DNA of 64,000 nt from Acidobacteriaceae bacterium (lineage in GTDB: Bacteria; Acidobacteriota; Terriglobia; Terriglobales; Acidobacteriaceae). The stretch lies in assembly GCA_035944135.1 (NCBI GenBank), contig DASZBM010000008.1, forward strand, positions 1-64,000, written 5' to 3'. The position numbers were made by a program, and so were the translations under genes. Positions 25,012 to 33,485 of this stretch are shown piece after piece; the stretch's first letter is position 1, and each line of letters opens with the position of its first letter. The notes beneath the pieces were generated by a model, which saw nothing but the letters and a program-made list of their open reading frames with translations, searched no databases and had not been told where the DNA came from.

Positions 25012-25539
25012 TCAGGGGTAGGGGCGGCGCAGGAACGCGGGTGGGTGCTCGGGCATGGGACGTTGAGGTTTTGTAGCCGCTTTCGAGGGAGACTTGCGCG
25101 ACGTTGGGGTGGCGGGAGACGCGGTCTCCGGCGGGGCCTCTGCGAGATCGTCTTCGACGTTGAGATAGCGGCGGATGTAGCGGAGCGGTTCTTCCGCGAG
25201 CGACATCTCGCGGAGGTGATAGCGCCAGGCATCCTTGCGGGCGCTGCGGCGGATGAAGGGCTTGCGGTGGACCATCTGTACGGAGCCGTCCGGCATACGG
25301 CGAGCGAAGGTGCGGGACGGGACCTGGAAGGTGATCTCGGCGCCGGGCTTCCAGAAGGCGATGGCGAACTCGTGGGAGAAGAGCAGGGCGTAGTACTGGC
25401 GGTGCTGCTCCAGCGCAGCGATGGCGTCCTCGTGGGAGGTCCAGGGGAGGGCGAGGCGAGTGGTGTACCAGCGGCGGAATTCGAATCCGTTGGCCCGGGC
25501 CCTACCAATGACGATCGTGAGCAACTCTGAACGCGTCAT
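25012..25539 (-). CDS. Hypothetical protein, basic C-terminal tail
   Basis: 175 residues from ATG 25539; the longer open frame upstream overlaps ccmH and has shadow composition, so it is rejected. The N-terminal 120 residues look folded (aromatic-rich, WYTTRLALPW, FSHEFAIAFWKPG), and the last 45 residues are Pro/Ala/Lys-rich and probably disordered. I recognise no family. It follows ccmH by 56 bases on the same strand and may be co-transcribed with the ccm genes, but nothing in the sequence ties it to cytochrome maturation. Confidence 0.65.
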   Translation of the reverse strand: MTRSELLTIVIGRARANGFEFRRWYTTRLALPWTSHEDAIAALEQHRQYYALLFSHEFAIAFWKPGAEITFQVPSRTFARRMPDGSVQMVHRKPFIRRSARKDAWRYHLREMSLAEEPLRYIRRYLNVEDDLAEAPPETASPATPTSRKSPSKAATKPQRPMPEHPPAFLRRPYP

Positions 25540-25595
25540 GGAACGCGAACAAGAGTAACAGGAAAAAGTGACTAATGGGTAATCGTCCGGGTGAC

Positions 25596-26057
25596 CTAGT
25601 ATGTAGTCTCCCGGCGGATGCGATCCCGAACTGTGTCGTCGACTGGCGATGGCGGACCGTCCGATGGGCCTCTGGGTGAACGGCGGCGCCAGAGGTGGAT
25701 GAGGAAGACGACGATTGCGATGCCCAGAAGGAGAGCCGCGAAGGGAACGATCCAGGCGACGATGTCGAAGCCGCCGCGAAGAGGAGCGGCGAGTACTGTG
25801 GGCCCGTACTTTGCGACAAACCAGTTCAGCACGCCGGGGTCGGGAAGGCCAGTAGCAATTTCGGTACGGAGTTCGGTGATCTCGCGGTCGGAGTCTGGGC
25901 AGCCGACGTGATTGCACTCGAGCAGGACCTGGCCGCAGCCGCAGACGCACATGAGCTTGTGGCCGAGGGCGTCAAAGCGCGAGGAGGGTCCGCCGGCGCC
26001 GAGCATGGGGACGGCGAGGACGCAGAGCAGCGCGACGTGGAGGAGGCGCTTACGCAT
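25596..26057 (-). CDS. ccmH: CcmH, cytochrome c maturation thioredox subunit (Cys-rich variant)
   Basis: 153 residues: a signal-like N-terminus (to about GAG at 22), a Cys-rich domain, a membrane segment (about 98-119) and a short basic tail. CcmH reduces the apocytochrome haem-binding cysteines. Here the usual single CxxC (as in LRCxxCQ) is replaced by CVCGCGQVLLECNHVGC, five cysteines in 17 residues (about 37-53), a form I associate with CcmH of Acidobacteriota and deltaproteobacteria. It overlaps the end of ccmF by 8 bases, so the two are translationally coupled. Confidence 0.88.
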   Translation of the reverse strand: MRKRLLHVALLCVLAVPMLGAGGPSSRFDALGHKLMCVCGCGQVLLECNHVGCPDSDREITELRTEIATGLPDPGVLNWFVAKYGPTVLAAPLRGGFDIVAWIVPFAALLLGIAIVVFLIHLWRRRSPRGPSDGPPSPVDDTVRDRIRRETTY

Positions 26058-28125
26058 GGACGACTTCGCGGCGCTCTGCGTCAGCTTTGGACGATAAAGC
26101 CGCTGTGGAAGACGGGGCGCGGGGTTTCAGTGGCGGGACGAGAGCGATGGCGGTGCCGAAGATGACGATGGCGACGCCGATCCAGATCCAGTTGACGAGC
26201 GGGTTGAGGAAGACCTTGATGATCGGCTTGTCCGTCTCGGGGTTGCGGCCTTCGAAGACGACGTAGATGTCGCGGGCGAGGGTGGAGTGGATGGCGACGC
26301 GTGTTTCGTACTCCTGGCTGGCGTTGTAGAAGCGGCGCTCGGGGGTGAGCTGCGTAATCTTCTTGCCGTTGTGGAGGACGTCGAGGAGAGCGAAGTCGGT
26401 GTCGTAGTTGGGGTTCGAGTCTTGCGAGTAGGACTGGCAGACGAACTTGTACGAGCCGATCTGGAGGGAGTCGCCGAAGGACATCTCGAGCTCGCGCGAT
26501 TGGTTGAAGGCCGAGCCGGCGACGCCGATGAACAGGACAACGATGCCGAAGTGGATGATGTATCCACCGTAGCGGCGAGTGTTGCGACGCGTGAGGAGAA
26601 TCGCGGAGGACAGGAGATTTTTGCTGGTCTGGTTGCGGATGACGTTGGCGCCGCGAAGGAACTCGGTGACGATGGCGGTGATGACGCCGGCGGCGAGTGA
26701 GAAGCAGACGAGCGAGTAGATGGCGCCGGTGGATCCGTCGGCTTCGTTCCAGGGGCGCAGGCCGGTGATCATGAGAACGATCGCGCTGACGATGATGGCG
26801 AGGCAGGGAAGGAGCACGTTCCGGCGGATGGAGCGCAACGAGGTGGCGCGCCAGGCGAGGAGGGGGCCGACTCCGGTAAGGAAGATGAGGAAGAGGCCGA
26901 TGGGAACGGCGACGCGGTTGTAGAACGGCGGCCCCATGGTGACCTTGGAACCTTGCACGTACTCGCTGAGGATGGGGAAGAGTGTGCCCCAGAGGATGGT
27001 GAAGCAGGCGGTGAGAAGGACGAGATTGTTGAAGAGGAAACTGGATTCGCGCGAGACGAGAGACTCGAGCTTGTTTTCGGCCTTGAGGTGATCGCGCTGG
27101 CGCAGGAAGGTGAAGAGGCAGACGATGAAGACGATCAGAAGGAAGGCGTAGAACCAGTTGCCGATGTTGCTTTCGGCGAACGCGTGGACGGAGCTGACGA
27201 CGCCGGAGCGTGTGAGCAACGTGCCGAGGATTGAGAGCATGAACGTGGCGAAGATGAGCCAGACGTTCCAGATCTTCATCATGCCGCGCTTCTCCTGCAT
27301 CATGACGGAGTGAAGGAAGGCGGTGCCCGCGAGCCAAGGCATGAGCGAGGCGTTTTCGACGGGGTCCCAGCCCCAGTAGCCGCCCCAGCCGAGCACGGCG
27401 TAGGCCCAGTGCATACCGAGGCAGATGCCGCAGGTGAGGAAGAGCCAGGTGACCATCGTCCAGCGGCGGGTGATGTGAATCCATTTTTCGCCGGGGTAGC
27501 GCATCATGAGCGCGCCGAGCGCGAAGGCGAAGGGCACGGAGAAACCAACGTATCCGAGATAGAGCATCGGGGGATGGATGACCATCTCGGGATATTGGAG
27601 GAGTGGGTTCAGGCCGAAGCCGTCGGCGCGCAGCGGACCGGGTGCGATGGCGAAGGGCGGCGCGGCGAAGACGAGCAGGAGAAGGAAAAAGACCTGGATG
27701 GCGCTGAGGATCGTTGAGGCGTAGGCGTGCAGGGTGACGTCGGCTTTGTCGCGGATGCGCATGACGAAGCCGTAGGCAGAGAGCAGCCAGGCCCAGAGGA
27801 GGAGAGAGCCTTCCTGGCCGGACCAGAGCGCGGAGAACTTGTAGACCGGGTTGAGGTCGCGGTTGGTGTGGTGGAGGATGTAGTCGACGGAGAAGTCGTT
27901 GGTGAAGGCGGCCCAGATGAGCGCGAAGGCGGCGCAGGAGATGACGATGAAGCTGGCGATGCCGGCGCGGCGCGAGGTCTCGCGGAGGGCTTCGGGGGAG
28001 AGGGCCAGCGGGCGGCCCGTTGCCAATGCGCGCAAGGAGATAGCTCCGCTGAACAGCGTATAGACGCAGAACATGAGAGCGAACAGGAGTGAGAGGCTGC
28101 CGAAGGACGGCATGGGGTGCAGCAT
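26050..28125 (-). CDS. ccmF: CcmF/NrfE-type haem lyase subunit
   Basis: 691 residues with more than a dozen predicted membrane helices. The haem-handling WWD motif is clear (WGGYWGWDPVENASLMPW), as are the flanking conserved histidines. CcmF ligates haem from CcmE to apocytochrome c at the periplasmic face. Start is taken at 28125; an in-frame Met four codons later (28113) is equally possible. ccmE, ccmABCD and a thioredoxin-like gene are not in the window, so the rest of system I must lie elsewhere. Confidence 0.94.
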   Translation of the reverse strand: MLHPMPSFGSLSLLFALMFCVYTLFSGAISLRALATGRPLALSPEALRETSRRAGIASFIVISCAAFALIWAAFTNDFSVDYILHHTNRDLNPVYKFSALWSGQEGSLLLWAWLLSAYGFVMRIRDKADVTLHAYASTILSAIQVFFLLLLVFAAPPFAIAPGPLRADGFGLNPLLQYPEMVIHPPMLYLGYVGFSVPFAFALGALMMRYPGEKWIHITRRWTMVTWLFLTCGICLGMHWAYAVLGWGGYWGWDPVENASLMPWLAGTAFLHSVMMQEKRGMMKIWNVWLIFATFMLSILGTLLTRSGVVSSVHAFAESNIGNWFYAFLLIVFIVCLFTFLRQRDHLKAENKLESLVSRESSFLFNNLVLLTACFTILWGTLFPILSEYVQGSKVTMGPPFYNRVAVPIGLFLIFLTGVGPLLAWRATSLRSIRRNVLLPCLAIIVSAIVLMITGLRPWNEADGSTGAIYSLVCFSLAAGVITAIVTEFLRGANVIRNQTSKNLLSSAILLTRRNTRRYGGYIIHFGIVVLFIGVAGSAFNQSRELEMSFGDSLQIGSYKFVCQSYSQDSNPNYDTDFALLDVLHNGKKITQLTPERRFYNASQEYETRVAIHSTLARDIYVVFEGRNPETDKPIIKVFLNPLVNWIWIGVAIVIFGTAIALVPPLKPRAPSSTAALSSKADAERREVVHA

Positions 28126-28206
28126 CGGGAACGGGTGTCCTCGGTGTCTATTTTCTCAGATTTCCGGGGGTGATTACCGGACGGTGGCGATTGTGGCTCG
28201 GTGAGA

Positions 28207-29079
28207 TCAGTGGTGGTGATTGGGGCAAGTGATTTCGAAGCCAAGCGGTTTGCGGAGAAAGGCGTACGCGATGAGCAGACCGGAGAGCCCTAAATAGGCG
28301 TAGACAGAGCCGACGAAGGCGAGCCGTGTGATGGGGACGGAAGCTGCGGATTCGCGGATTTCTGTGATGAAGGCGGCCAGGCCGATCGCAAGTCCCAGAA
28401 GGGCCACGATGGTCCAGTGAGGGATTCGTGCGAAACGAAGGGATGTGCGGGCAATGCGTGGTGTTGAACAGTGTTGGCTCGGAAAGAGGGCAAGGGCGAA
28501 GGATGCAACGGGTACGGCCAGGAGCACGTCGGCGAGGTCGCAGGTGATCAGGTGAGGCAGTAGGTTGTGGATCAGGGACTCGGGGTAGAACCAGAGGCAG
28601 AGAAGAGCTGCGAAGAAAATCATGCAAGCGGTTGCCCAATTTCGGAAGCCCGGGCGTTGCGATCGATGGCAGACGATGATCAGCACGCCAATAGACGCTG
28701 CAAGCATGGAGGCGAGAGTCGCGAGTAGGTCAGGTTCTCCTGGGGTGCCCGACCATTGCGAGAGATGCCGCAGCATTGCAATCGTGTCTGCCGAGACAGT
28801 CATGAGAACGCAGAGCGAAACGGCGGCTTGTGTGCGAGAGACATAGATGCTGGCGCCGCTTCGGCCCATGAAGCGGGGCAGGAGAACCCGAGCTAGTGAC
28901 GTTGCAGCCAGAAGGTTGGCAGCGATGAAGGCTAAAGAGCCAATGGCATCGTAGGGGTCTTCGGCAAAGGGGATGATGTCGCGGAGCAGGGGATTGTGTT
29001 TGAGAAAGAAGAACGCCCACGAGAAGAAGAAGGCCAGCGCGCAGACGAGAATCGCGTTTCGCAGCGAAGGGCTCTTCAT
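28207..29079 (-). CDS. Polytopic membrane protein of unknown function
   Basis: 290 residues with seven or eight hydrophobic segments (for example about 8-25, 47-63, 85-103, 126-139, 150-164, 181-201, 222-240 and 250-275) and a His-rich end (CPNHHH) that could bind metal. No family recognised. It lies upstream of ccmF on the same strand (81-base gap), so co-transcription is possible, but the content gives no direct link. Confidence 0.7.
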   Translation of the reverse strand: MKSPSLRNAILVCALAFFFSWAFFFLKHNPLLRDIIPFAEDPYDAIGSLAFIAANLLAATSLARVLLPRFMGRSGASIYVSRTQAAVSLCVLMTVSADTIAMLRHLSQWSGTPGEPDLLATLASMLAASIGVLIIVCHRSQRPGFRNWATACMIFFAALLCLWFYPESLIHNLLPHLITCDLADVLLAVPVASFALALFPSQHCSTPRIARTSLRFARIPHWTIVALLGLAIGLAAFITEIRESAASVPITRLAFVGSVYAYLGLSGLLIAYAFLRKPLGFEITCPNHHH

Positions 29080-29152
29080 GAGCGCAGTGTAGACCTGAAC
29101 GCGGAGCTCGTTCAGTTTTGAGTTTCGCGGTGGGAAATTGTGGGGCTCGTGC

Positions 29153-29542
29153 TTACGCGGAGGCGCTTTGGGCGGTCCCGGAAGAGATCAGGCGGTGGAC
29201 GCTGGCGAGGAGGTTGTCGGGAAGCAGGGGCTTGAGGCGGAACTCGACGCCAAGGTTCTCGTATTCCTCTTCGGCGTCAGCCATGCCGCTGATGACCAGC
29301 ACGGGGAGGTTGGGCTGGAACTCGCGAAGGTGAGCGACGAACTCGGAGCCAGTCATGCCGGGCATGATGTGGTCGGTGAGTACGAGATCGATGGGCTCAG
29401 GGAAGTCGTTGCTGCGGAGCTGTTCGAGCGCGCGCTGAGGACTGAGGACCGCAATGACGAAATACCCCGCGCGCTTGAGGATGGTCTGCCGGGTGGCCGC
29501 TTGCACAGCGTTGTCGTCAATGAGCAGGATGGTCGCGGACAT
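29153..29542 (-). CDS. Stand-alone CheY-like receiver-domain protein
   Basis: 129 residues from ATG 29542. The receiver fold is complete: acidic pair DD near residue 10, phospho-acceptor Asp in VLTDHIMPGMTG, and the conserved Lys in RLKPLLP. There is no output domain. It is divergent from a Ser/Thr kinase gene across 242 bases. No histidine kinase is nearby, so the partner is unknown; it may act as a phospho-relay or as an allosteric subunit. Confidence 0.88.
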   Translation of the reverse strand: MSATILLIDDNAVQAATRQTILKRAGYFVIAVLSPQRALEQLRSNDFPEPIDLVLTDHIMPGMTGSEFVAHLREFQPNLPVLVISGMADAEEEYENLGVEFRLKPLLPDNLLASVHRLISSGTAQSASA

Positions 29543-29784
29543 TCGTACCTTGTCGTGATGGAGATAACGTGCTGACCAAATACAGCGAAGCCAGCCTGCT
29601 TCAGGGGTCTTCTGTTCGATGCAGTTCACTCGGTTGGGGGCTGCCTGCCAAGTTGTTGGCCGCGGGAACTATATCGATTCAGGTCGTCGAGCGAGTATCG
29701 CATTAAGTGCAGGTTGGTGCCTGGTTGTTTGGCTTCAGAGCTCTTCCACATGGTTATCAATGAGTTACTTGAGATAATGCCCCC

Positions 29785-32259
29785 ATGAAGCGCCGTGTAA
29801 TCCGCCAGTATGAGTTCATCCGGAAGATCGGCTCGGGTGGAAGCGGCGTGGTCTTCCTGGCCAACGACACGCTGCTGCAGCGGCCGGTGGTCCTGAAGCT
29901 GCTGAAGCGCGGGGTGCAGACGGCGGAGCAGGTGCGGGCGACGCAGTTGCGGGAGGCGCGGCTGGCGTCGGCGATCGACCATCCCAACGTCTGCGCGATC
30001 TACGAAGTGGGCGAGGAGGATGAAGAAGCCTACATTGTGATGCAGTACATCCCGGGCAAGAGCCTGGACAAGGTCATTGCCGAGGGACCTGCGAATGTGC
30101 AGCTTGTGCTTTCAAGCGGGATGCAGATTGCGGATGGTCTGCAGGCGGCGCATGGTCTGGGGATTTTTCATCGGGATTTAAAGCCGGCCAATGTGATGCT
30201 GACCGATGGCGGGCTGATCAAGATTCTGGACTTCGGGCTGGCGCGGCAGTTGAAGCGCGAGAAGCTCGAAGAGCCGAACGGGAATTTTGATCCGTCGCTG
30301 CCGGGGCATCCGCCGCAGATTCCGGCGGGGGCAACTTACACCGCGCGCGGAGGAACGATCGCGTACATGGCGCCGGAGCAGTTCGTGACGGGGCAGTCGA
30401 GCGTGCAGAGCGATATCTTTGCGCTGGGGCTGATTCTGTACGAGATGGTGAGCGGGCGTCATCCGTTCCACCGGCCGGATGCGCAGGAGCTGCAGAGTAT
30501 TCGGGCGATTCAGTTTGCGGCGCCGCCATCGTTGCGAGAGATTGTGCCGGATATTCCGGGCGAGTTGGAGAGTGTGATTCTCCGCTGCCTGGAGAAACAG
30601 CCGTCGGAGCGGTATGGCTCGGCCGCGGAGGTGCGTGAGGGGCTGAAGACGATTGTGAAGTCGCTGCAACTGGATTCGATGGTGATGGCGGGCGAGGGCG
30701 CGATCAACATGCCGGCGCAGCAGCGGCTGGACCTCGAAACGCCGGAAGAAGAGAAGCGGACCACGGGAATTTTGTCGATGCTGGCGGAACGGTTTCGCGA
30801 GAGTACGACGAGCCAGGAGAAGAAGGGTACGGACATTGTGGTGCTGCCGTTCGTGAACCTTGGCACGACGGAGGCCACGCACTTTTATGGGCAGGCGCTG
30901 GCGGATGCGGTGGCGACGCGACTGGCAAAGGTGCCATCGCTGGTGGTGCGGCCGTCGAGCACGCTGATGAATATTCCGACACGGCAGCTGGATCCGTTGA
31001 GTGTGGGGCGGAGGCTGCTGGTGGACTTCGTGCTGACGGGAAGCTTTCTGCGGTCGGAGCGGGGATTTGATCTGAACTGGCAGCTTTTGGACGTGCAAAG
31101 GCAGAGCGTGCGAACGGGCGGGGCCATAAGCGTGGGGACGTTTGACTTGATCGCGGTGCAGACGGAGATCTGCGATCAAGTGTTCGCGGAGTTGCAGGGC
31201 AGAGGCGAGCTCACGAGCGGGAACGCGCAATCTGGTGGTGAAAACTCGCTGGGCGGAGCGGTGTCAGAGGAGTATTTGCAGGCCCGGGCTCTGTTGTCGT
31301 CGTTCATGTCGAGAACGGGAAATCGGGATGAACTGGATCGCGCGCGAGAGATGTTTGAGCGCGTTGTGGCACGTGATCCCGGGTATGCGCCTGGGTGGTC
31401 GGGGCTCGGCGTAACGCATCTGCAGTATGCGCGGCATGGCATGGGCGGACAGATGCACGTGCTGGAGGCGCGCAGGGCGTTCGATCGCGCGCTGGAGCGT
31501 GATCCGGATTCGGTGGAGGCGAATCTCTATCGCGTGTATATGCTCCTGTCGCGCGGCGAGAAAGAGAGCGCACGGCATGGCATTGAGCACCTGCTGCAGG
31601 AGGCAGCTAACGACTGGAACGTGCACCTGGTGGCCGGCATAACGCTACGCATCGATGGCCTGTACGAGGAAGCGCTTGATCAGTTCAACACGTCGTTGCG
31701 GTTGAACCCATCGAATGCAGCGGTTATCTATAACCATCGTGCGCGTGTGTACCAGTACCAAAATCAGTTGGAGCTGGCGAGCGACGAGATCGACAAGGGA
31801 CTGACGCTGGAGCCGAAGCAGCCGCTGCTGAGGATTTCGAAGGGCTATCAGTACATGCGCGAGGGCCAGTTGTCGCGCGCGGTTAATACGCTCGAAGAGG
31901 TGATTCGAGACGATGCTTCGCTGCGGATTGTGTTTCCGACGATTGCGATGTGCTACGTGCAGTTAGGCGACCGCTCGAGAGCGGCGACGTTTATTACTGA
32001 AGATGTGCTGTCGGCTGCGGGTGCGGACAGTGAGATGGCGTACAGGCTCGCGACGTACTTCGCAGTGGAAGAAGACGCGCCGGAGGCGCTGCACTGGCTA
32101 AGGCGAGCGATCTACCTGGGCAATGAGAACTATCCGTGGTTCAGCAAGAATCCGGCGTGGCGTCCGCTGACGGAGAACGGCGACTTTCAGCGGATTCTCG
32201 AGGATTTGAAGAAGAGCTATCGGCGGAATCAGAAGAACTGGAAGCGGCTGCTGGGGTGA
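29785..32259 (+). CDS. Ser/Thr protein kinase with TolB-like and TPR regions
   Basis: 824 residues. The N-terminal Hanks-type kinase has a GSGGSGVV loop, the HRDLKPAN catalytic loop (about 128-135), DFG near 149 and APEQ in the activation segment, so it should be active. Residues about 350-470 resemble the TolB-like/FlgO region seen after kinases and adenylate cyclases (VVLPFVNLGTTEATHFYGQAL). At least six TPR-like repeats fill the remainder. No transmembrane helix is evident, so it is probably cytoplasmic. Such fusions are typical of Acidobacteriota; the input signal and targets are unknown. It ends near a bidirectional terminator. Confidence 0.9.
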   Translation: MKRRVIRQYEFIRKIGSGGSGVVFLANDTLLQRPVVLKLLKRGVQTAEQVRATQLREARLASAIDHPNVCAIYEVGEEDEEAYIVMQYIPGKSLDKVIAEGPANVQLVLSSGMQIADGLQAAHGLGIFHRDLKPANVMLTDGGLIKILDFGLARQLKREKLEEPNGNFDPSLPGHPPQIPAGATYTARGGTIAYMAPEQFVTGQSSVQSDIFALGLILYEMVSGRHPFHRPDAQELQSIRAIQFAAPPSLREIVPDIPGELESVILRCLEKQPSERYGSAAEVREGLKTIVKSLQLDSMVMAGEGAINMPAQQRLDLETPEEEKRTTGILSMLAERFRESTTSQEKKGTDIVVLPFVNLGTTEATHFYGQALADAVATRLAKVPSLVVRPSSTLMNIPTRQLDPLSVGRRLLVDFVLTGSFLRSERGFDLNWQLLDVQRQSVRTGGAISVGTFDLIAVQTEICDQVFAELQGRGELTSGNAQSGGENSLGGAVSEEYLQARALLSSFMSRTGNRDELDRAREMFERVVARDPGYAPGWSGLGVTHLQYARHGMGGQMHVLEARRAFDRALERDPDSVEANLYRVYMLLSRGEKESARHGIEHLLQEAANDWNVHLVAGITLRIDGLYEEALDQFNTSLRLNPSNAAVIYNHRARVYQYQNQLELASDEIDKGLTLEPKQPLLRISKGYQYMREGQLSRAVNTLEEVIRDDASLRIVFPTIAMCYVQLGDRSRAATFITEDVLSAAGADSEMAYRLATYFAVEEDAPEALHWLRRAIYLGNENYPWFSKNPAWRPLTENGDFQRILEDLKKSYRRNQKNWKRLLG

Positions 32260-32280
32260 TCGCGGGACGTTTTCGGCTTG

Positions 32281-32379
32281 AGAAGCGAAAAGCTCTCACG
32301 CAAAGGGCTTCGCCCTCGCCAAGGAAGAACGCGGAGGGCGCCACGGCATCGTTCAGCGTGCCACGGCATCCTTCAGCGT
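32281..32379. repeat. Related intergenic repeat with a 20-bp tandem duplication
   Basis: ACGCAAAGG, AACGCGGAGGGCG and CGCCACGGC words resemble the 49-bp repeats around the GxxExxY gene. They are followed by two 20-base units (32340-32359 and 32360-32379, one mismatch), each beginning GCCACGGCATC. The same layout, a core ending in GCCACGG and then a 20-base tandem duplication starting GCCACGGC, appears at 22950-22989. Confidence 0.75.
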
Positions 32380-32407
32380 ATAGAGCTGTAATGTTTGCAC
32401 GGAATGC

Positions 32408-32441
32408 AAGAAGGCCCTCGACGGATCGAGGGCCTTTCTGC
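32408..32441. terminator. Bidirectional rho-independent terminator
   Basis: AAGGCCCTCG (32411-32420) pairs with CGAGGGCCTT (32427-32436) around a 6-base loop, followed by TTTCT on the plus strand and by a shorter A/T context on the other. It separates the convergent kinase and Gly-rich protein genes. Confidence 0.9.
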
Positions 32442-32464
32442 TGGGCGGGTTTGAGTTAAGGCCC

Positions 32465-33376
32465 TTAGTGTGACAGCTCTGCAGTTTGAGCTGTGGGGGA
32501 AACATTGAGCGGCTGGTCAAGCGACAAGATGAGGCGTGTGCCGGAGGGGAGTTCCTGCTGGACGTCGCGCTTGAGCCACCAGATGGTTCCGAGGCTTGCG
32601 CCGACACCTGCACCAACCGCCGCGCCGACTCCTCCGCCCAGAGCGGCTCCGGCAACGGCAGCGCCACCGGTAGCGGCGGCCACGGCTGTGAGTGCGGCTT
32701 TAGGATGACTGTCGCCGATGATGGTGCCCTCGGAATTGACGTGTGAGCTGGAGAACTGGCCGAGTCCCGTGACCTCAGCGTAGAGCGGGTGCGTGGAGCC
32801 GTCGGGCAGGGTGACGGATTCAGGACGAAGGCGGATGGAGGCACGCCCGCTGATGCGACGGCCGCCGTGGATCTCGGAGATGCGGCCGCGGATCTGCGAG
32901 CCGATGGGAAGAAGGACTTGGCCGTGCTGCCTAACTGGCTGAGTGAGTGCGGCGAGGAAGGTGTCGCCGACGCGGCTTTCGGTGGTGGAGAGCGGTGTCT
33001 GGAGTTCGACGTAGAGCGGGGTACCCTCGTTCACCTGGCCTGGAACGTCCGGCGCAGACAGAACGATGTTGGCGTCTGGATCGTTGGCCGCAGCAAGCGG
33101 GCGGCGACCCTGGGTCGTTTCCTGGGGGACGGCGGACATGCATGCTACGGCCGGCGAAGCGGCTGCCGGTTCAGGAGTGTCTGTCGCGGTGACAGGGGCG
33201 GTCATCGGTACAGCGGGCGAAGGCTTGACGTAATGCGGCGTCGTAGAGGGATCGGGCGAAGTCGTGATGGCGTCGTCGAGCTTTTCCGGATGCGAGGTGC
33301 CGCTCATCTGGGCGTGTGCCGCGGGAAGAAGAATCGTGGCCGCGGCCAGGCTGGCGATGGTGAGTTTGAGTTTCAT
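32465..33376 (-). CDS. Exported protein with a glycine-zipper region
   Basis: 303 residues from ATG 33376, which has AGAGG about 7 bases upstream; the longer frame is a shadow of the upstream region. A signal peptide (about 1-22) precedes a low-complexity Pro/Thr/Ala stretch, then a beta-rich domain with VELQTPLSTTESRVGD and LLPIGSQIRGRISEIHG, patterns reminiscent of envelope proteins of the TrbI/VirB10 type. Near residue 225 a small-residue glycine-zipper segment (AAVAGAALGGGVGAAVGAG) could insert in a membrane. Function unknown. Confidence 0.75.
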   Translation of the reverse strand: MKLKLTIASLAAATILLPAAHAQMSGTSHPEKLDDAITTSPDPSTTPHYVKPSPAVPMTAPVTATDTPEPAAASPAVACMSAVPQETTQGRRPLAAANDPDANIVLSAPDVPGQVNEGTPLYVELQTPLSTTESRVGDTFLAALTQPVRQHGQVLLPIGSQIRGRISEIHGGRRISGRASIRLRPESVTLPDGSTHPLYAEVTGLGQFSSSHVNSEGTIIGDSHPKAALTAVAAATGGAAVAGAALGGGVGAAVGAGVGASLGTIWWLKRDVQQELPSGTRLILSLDQPLNVSPTAQTAELSH

Positions 33377-33485
33377 GAAAACCTCTCGAACCCGAGCGCG
33401 CGTAGCGCCGGTGCTTAGAGGATAGGCCCGGTGAAAAGAGGATTGGGATGTGAGAGAGTCGCAGGCATCTGCTGGATTAACCCGG

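Noticed and set aside
26081-27484. Minus-strand 467-codon frame inside ccmF
   Set aside because: It is another frame of the same strand as ccmF, dominated by Arg, His and Leu, without the haem-lyase motifs.
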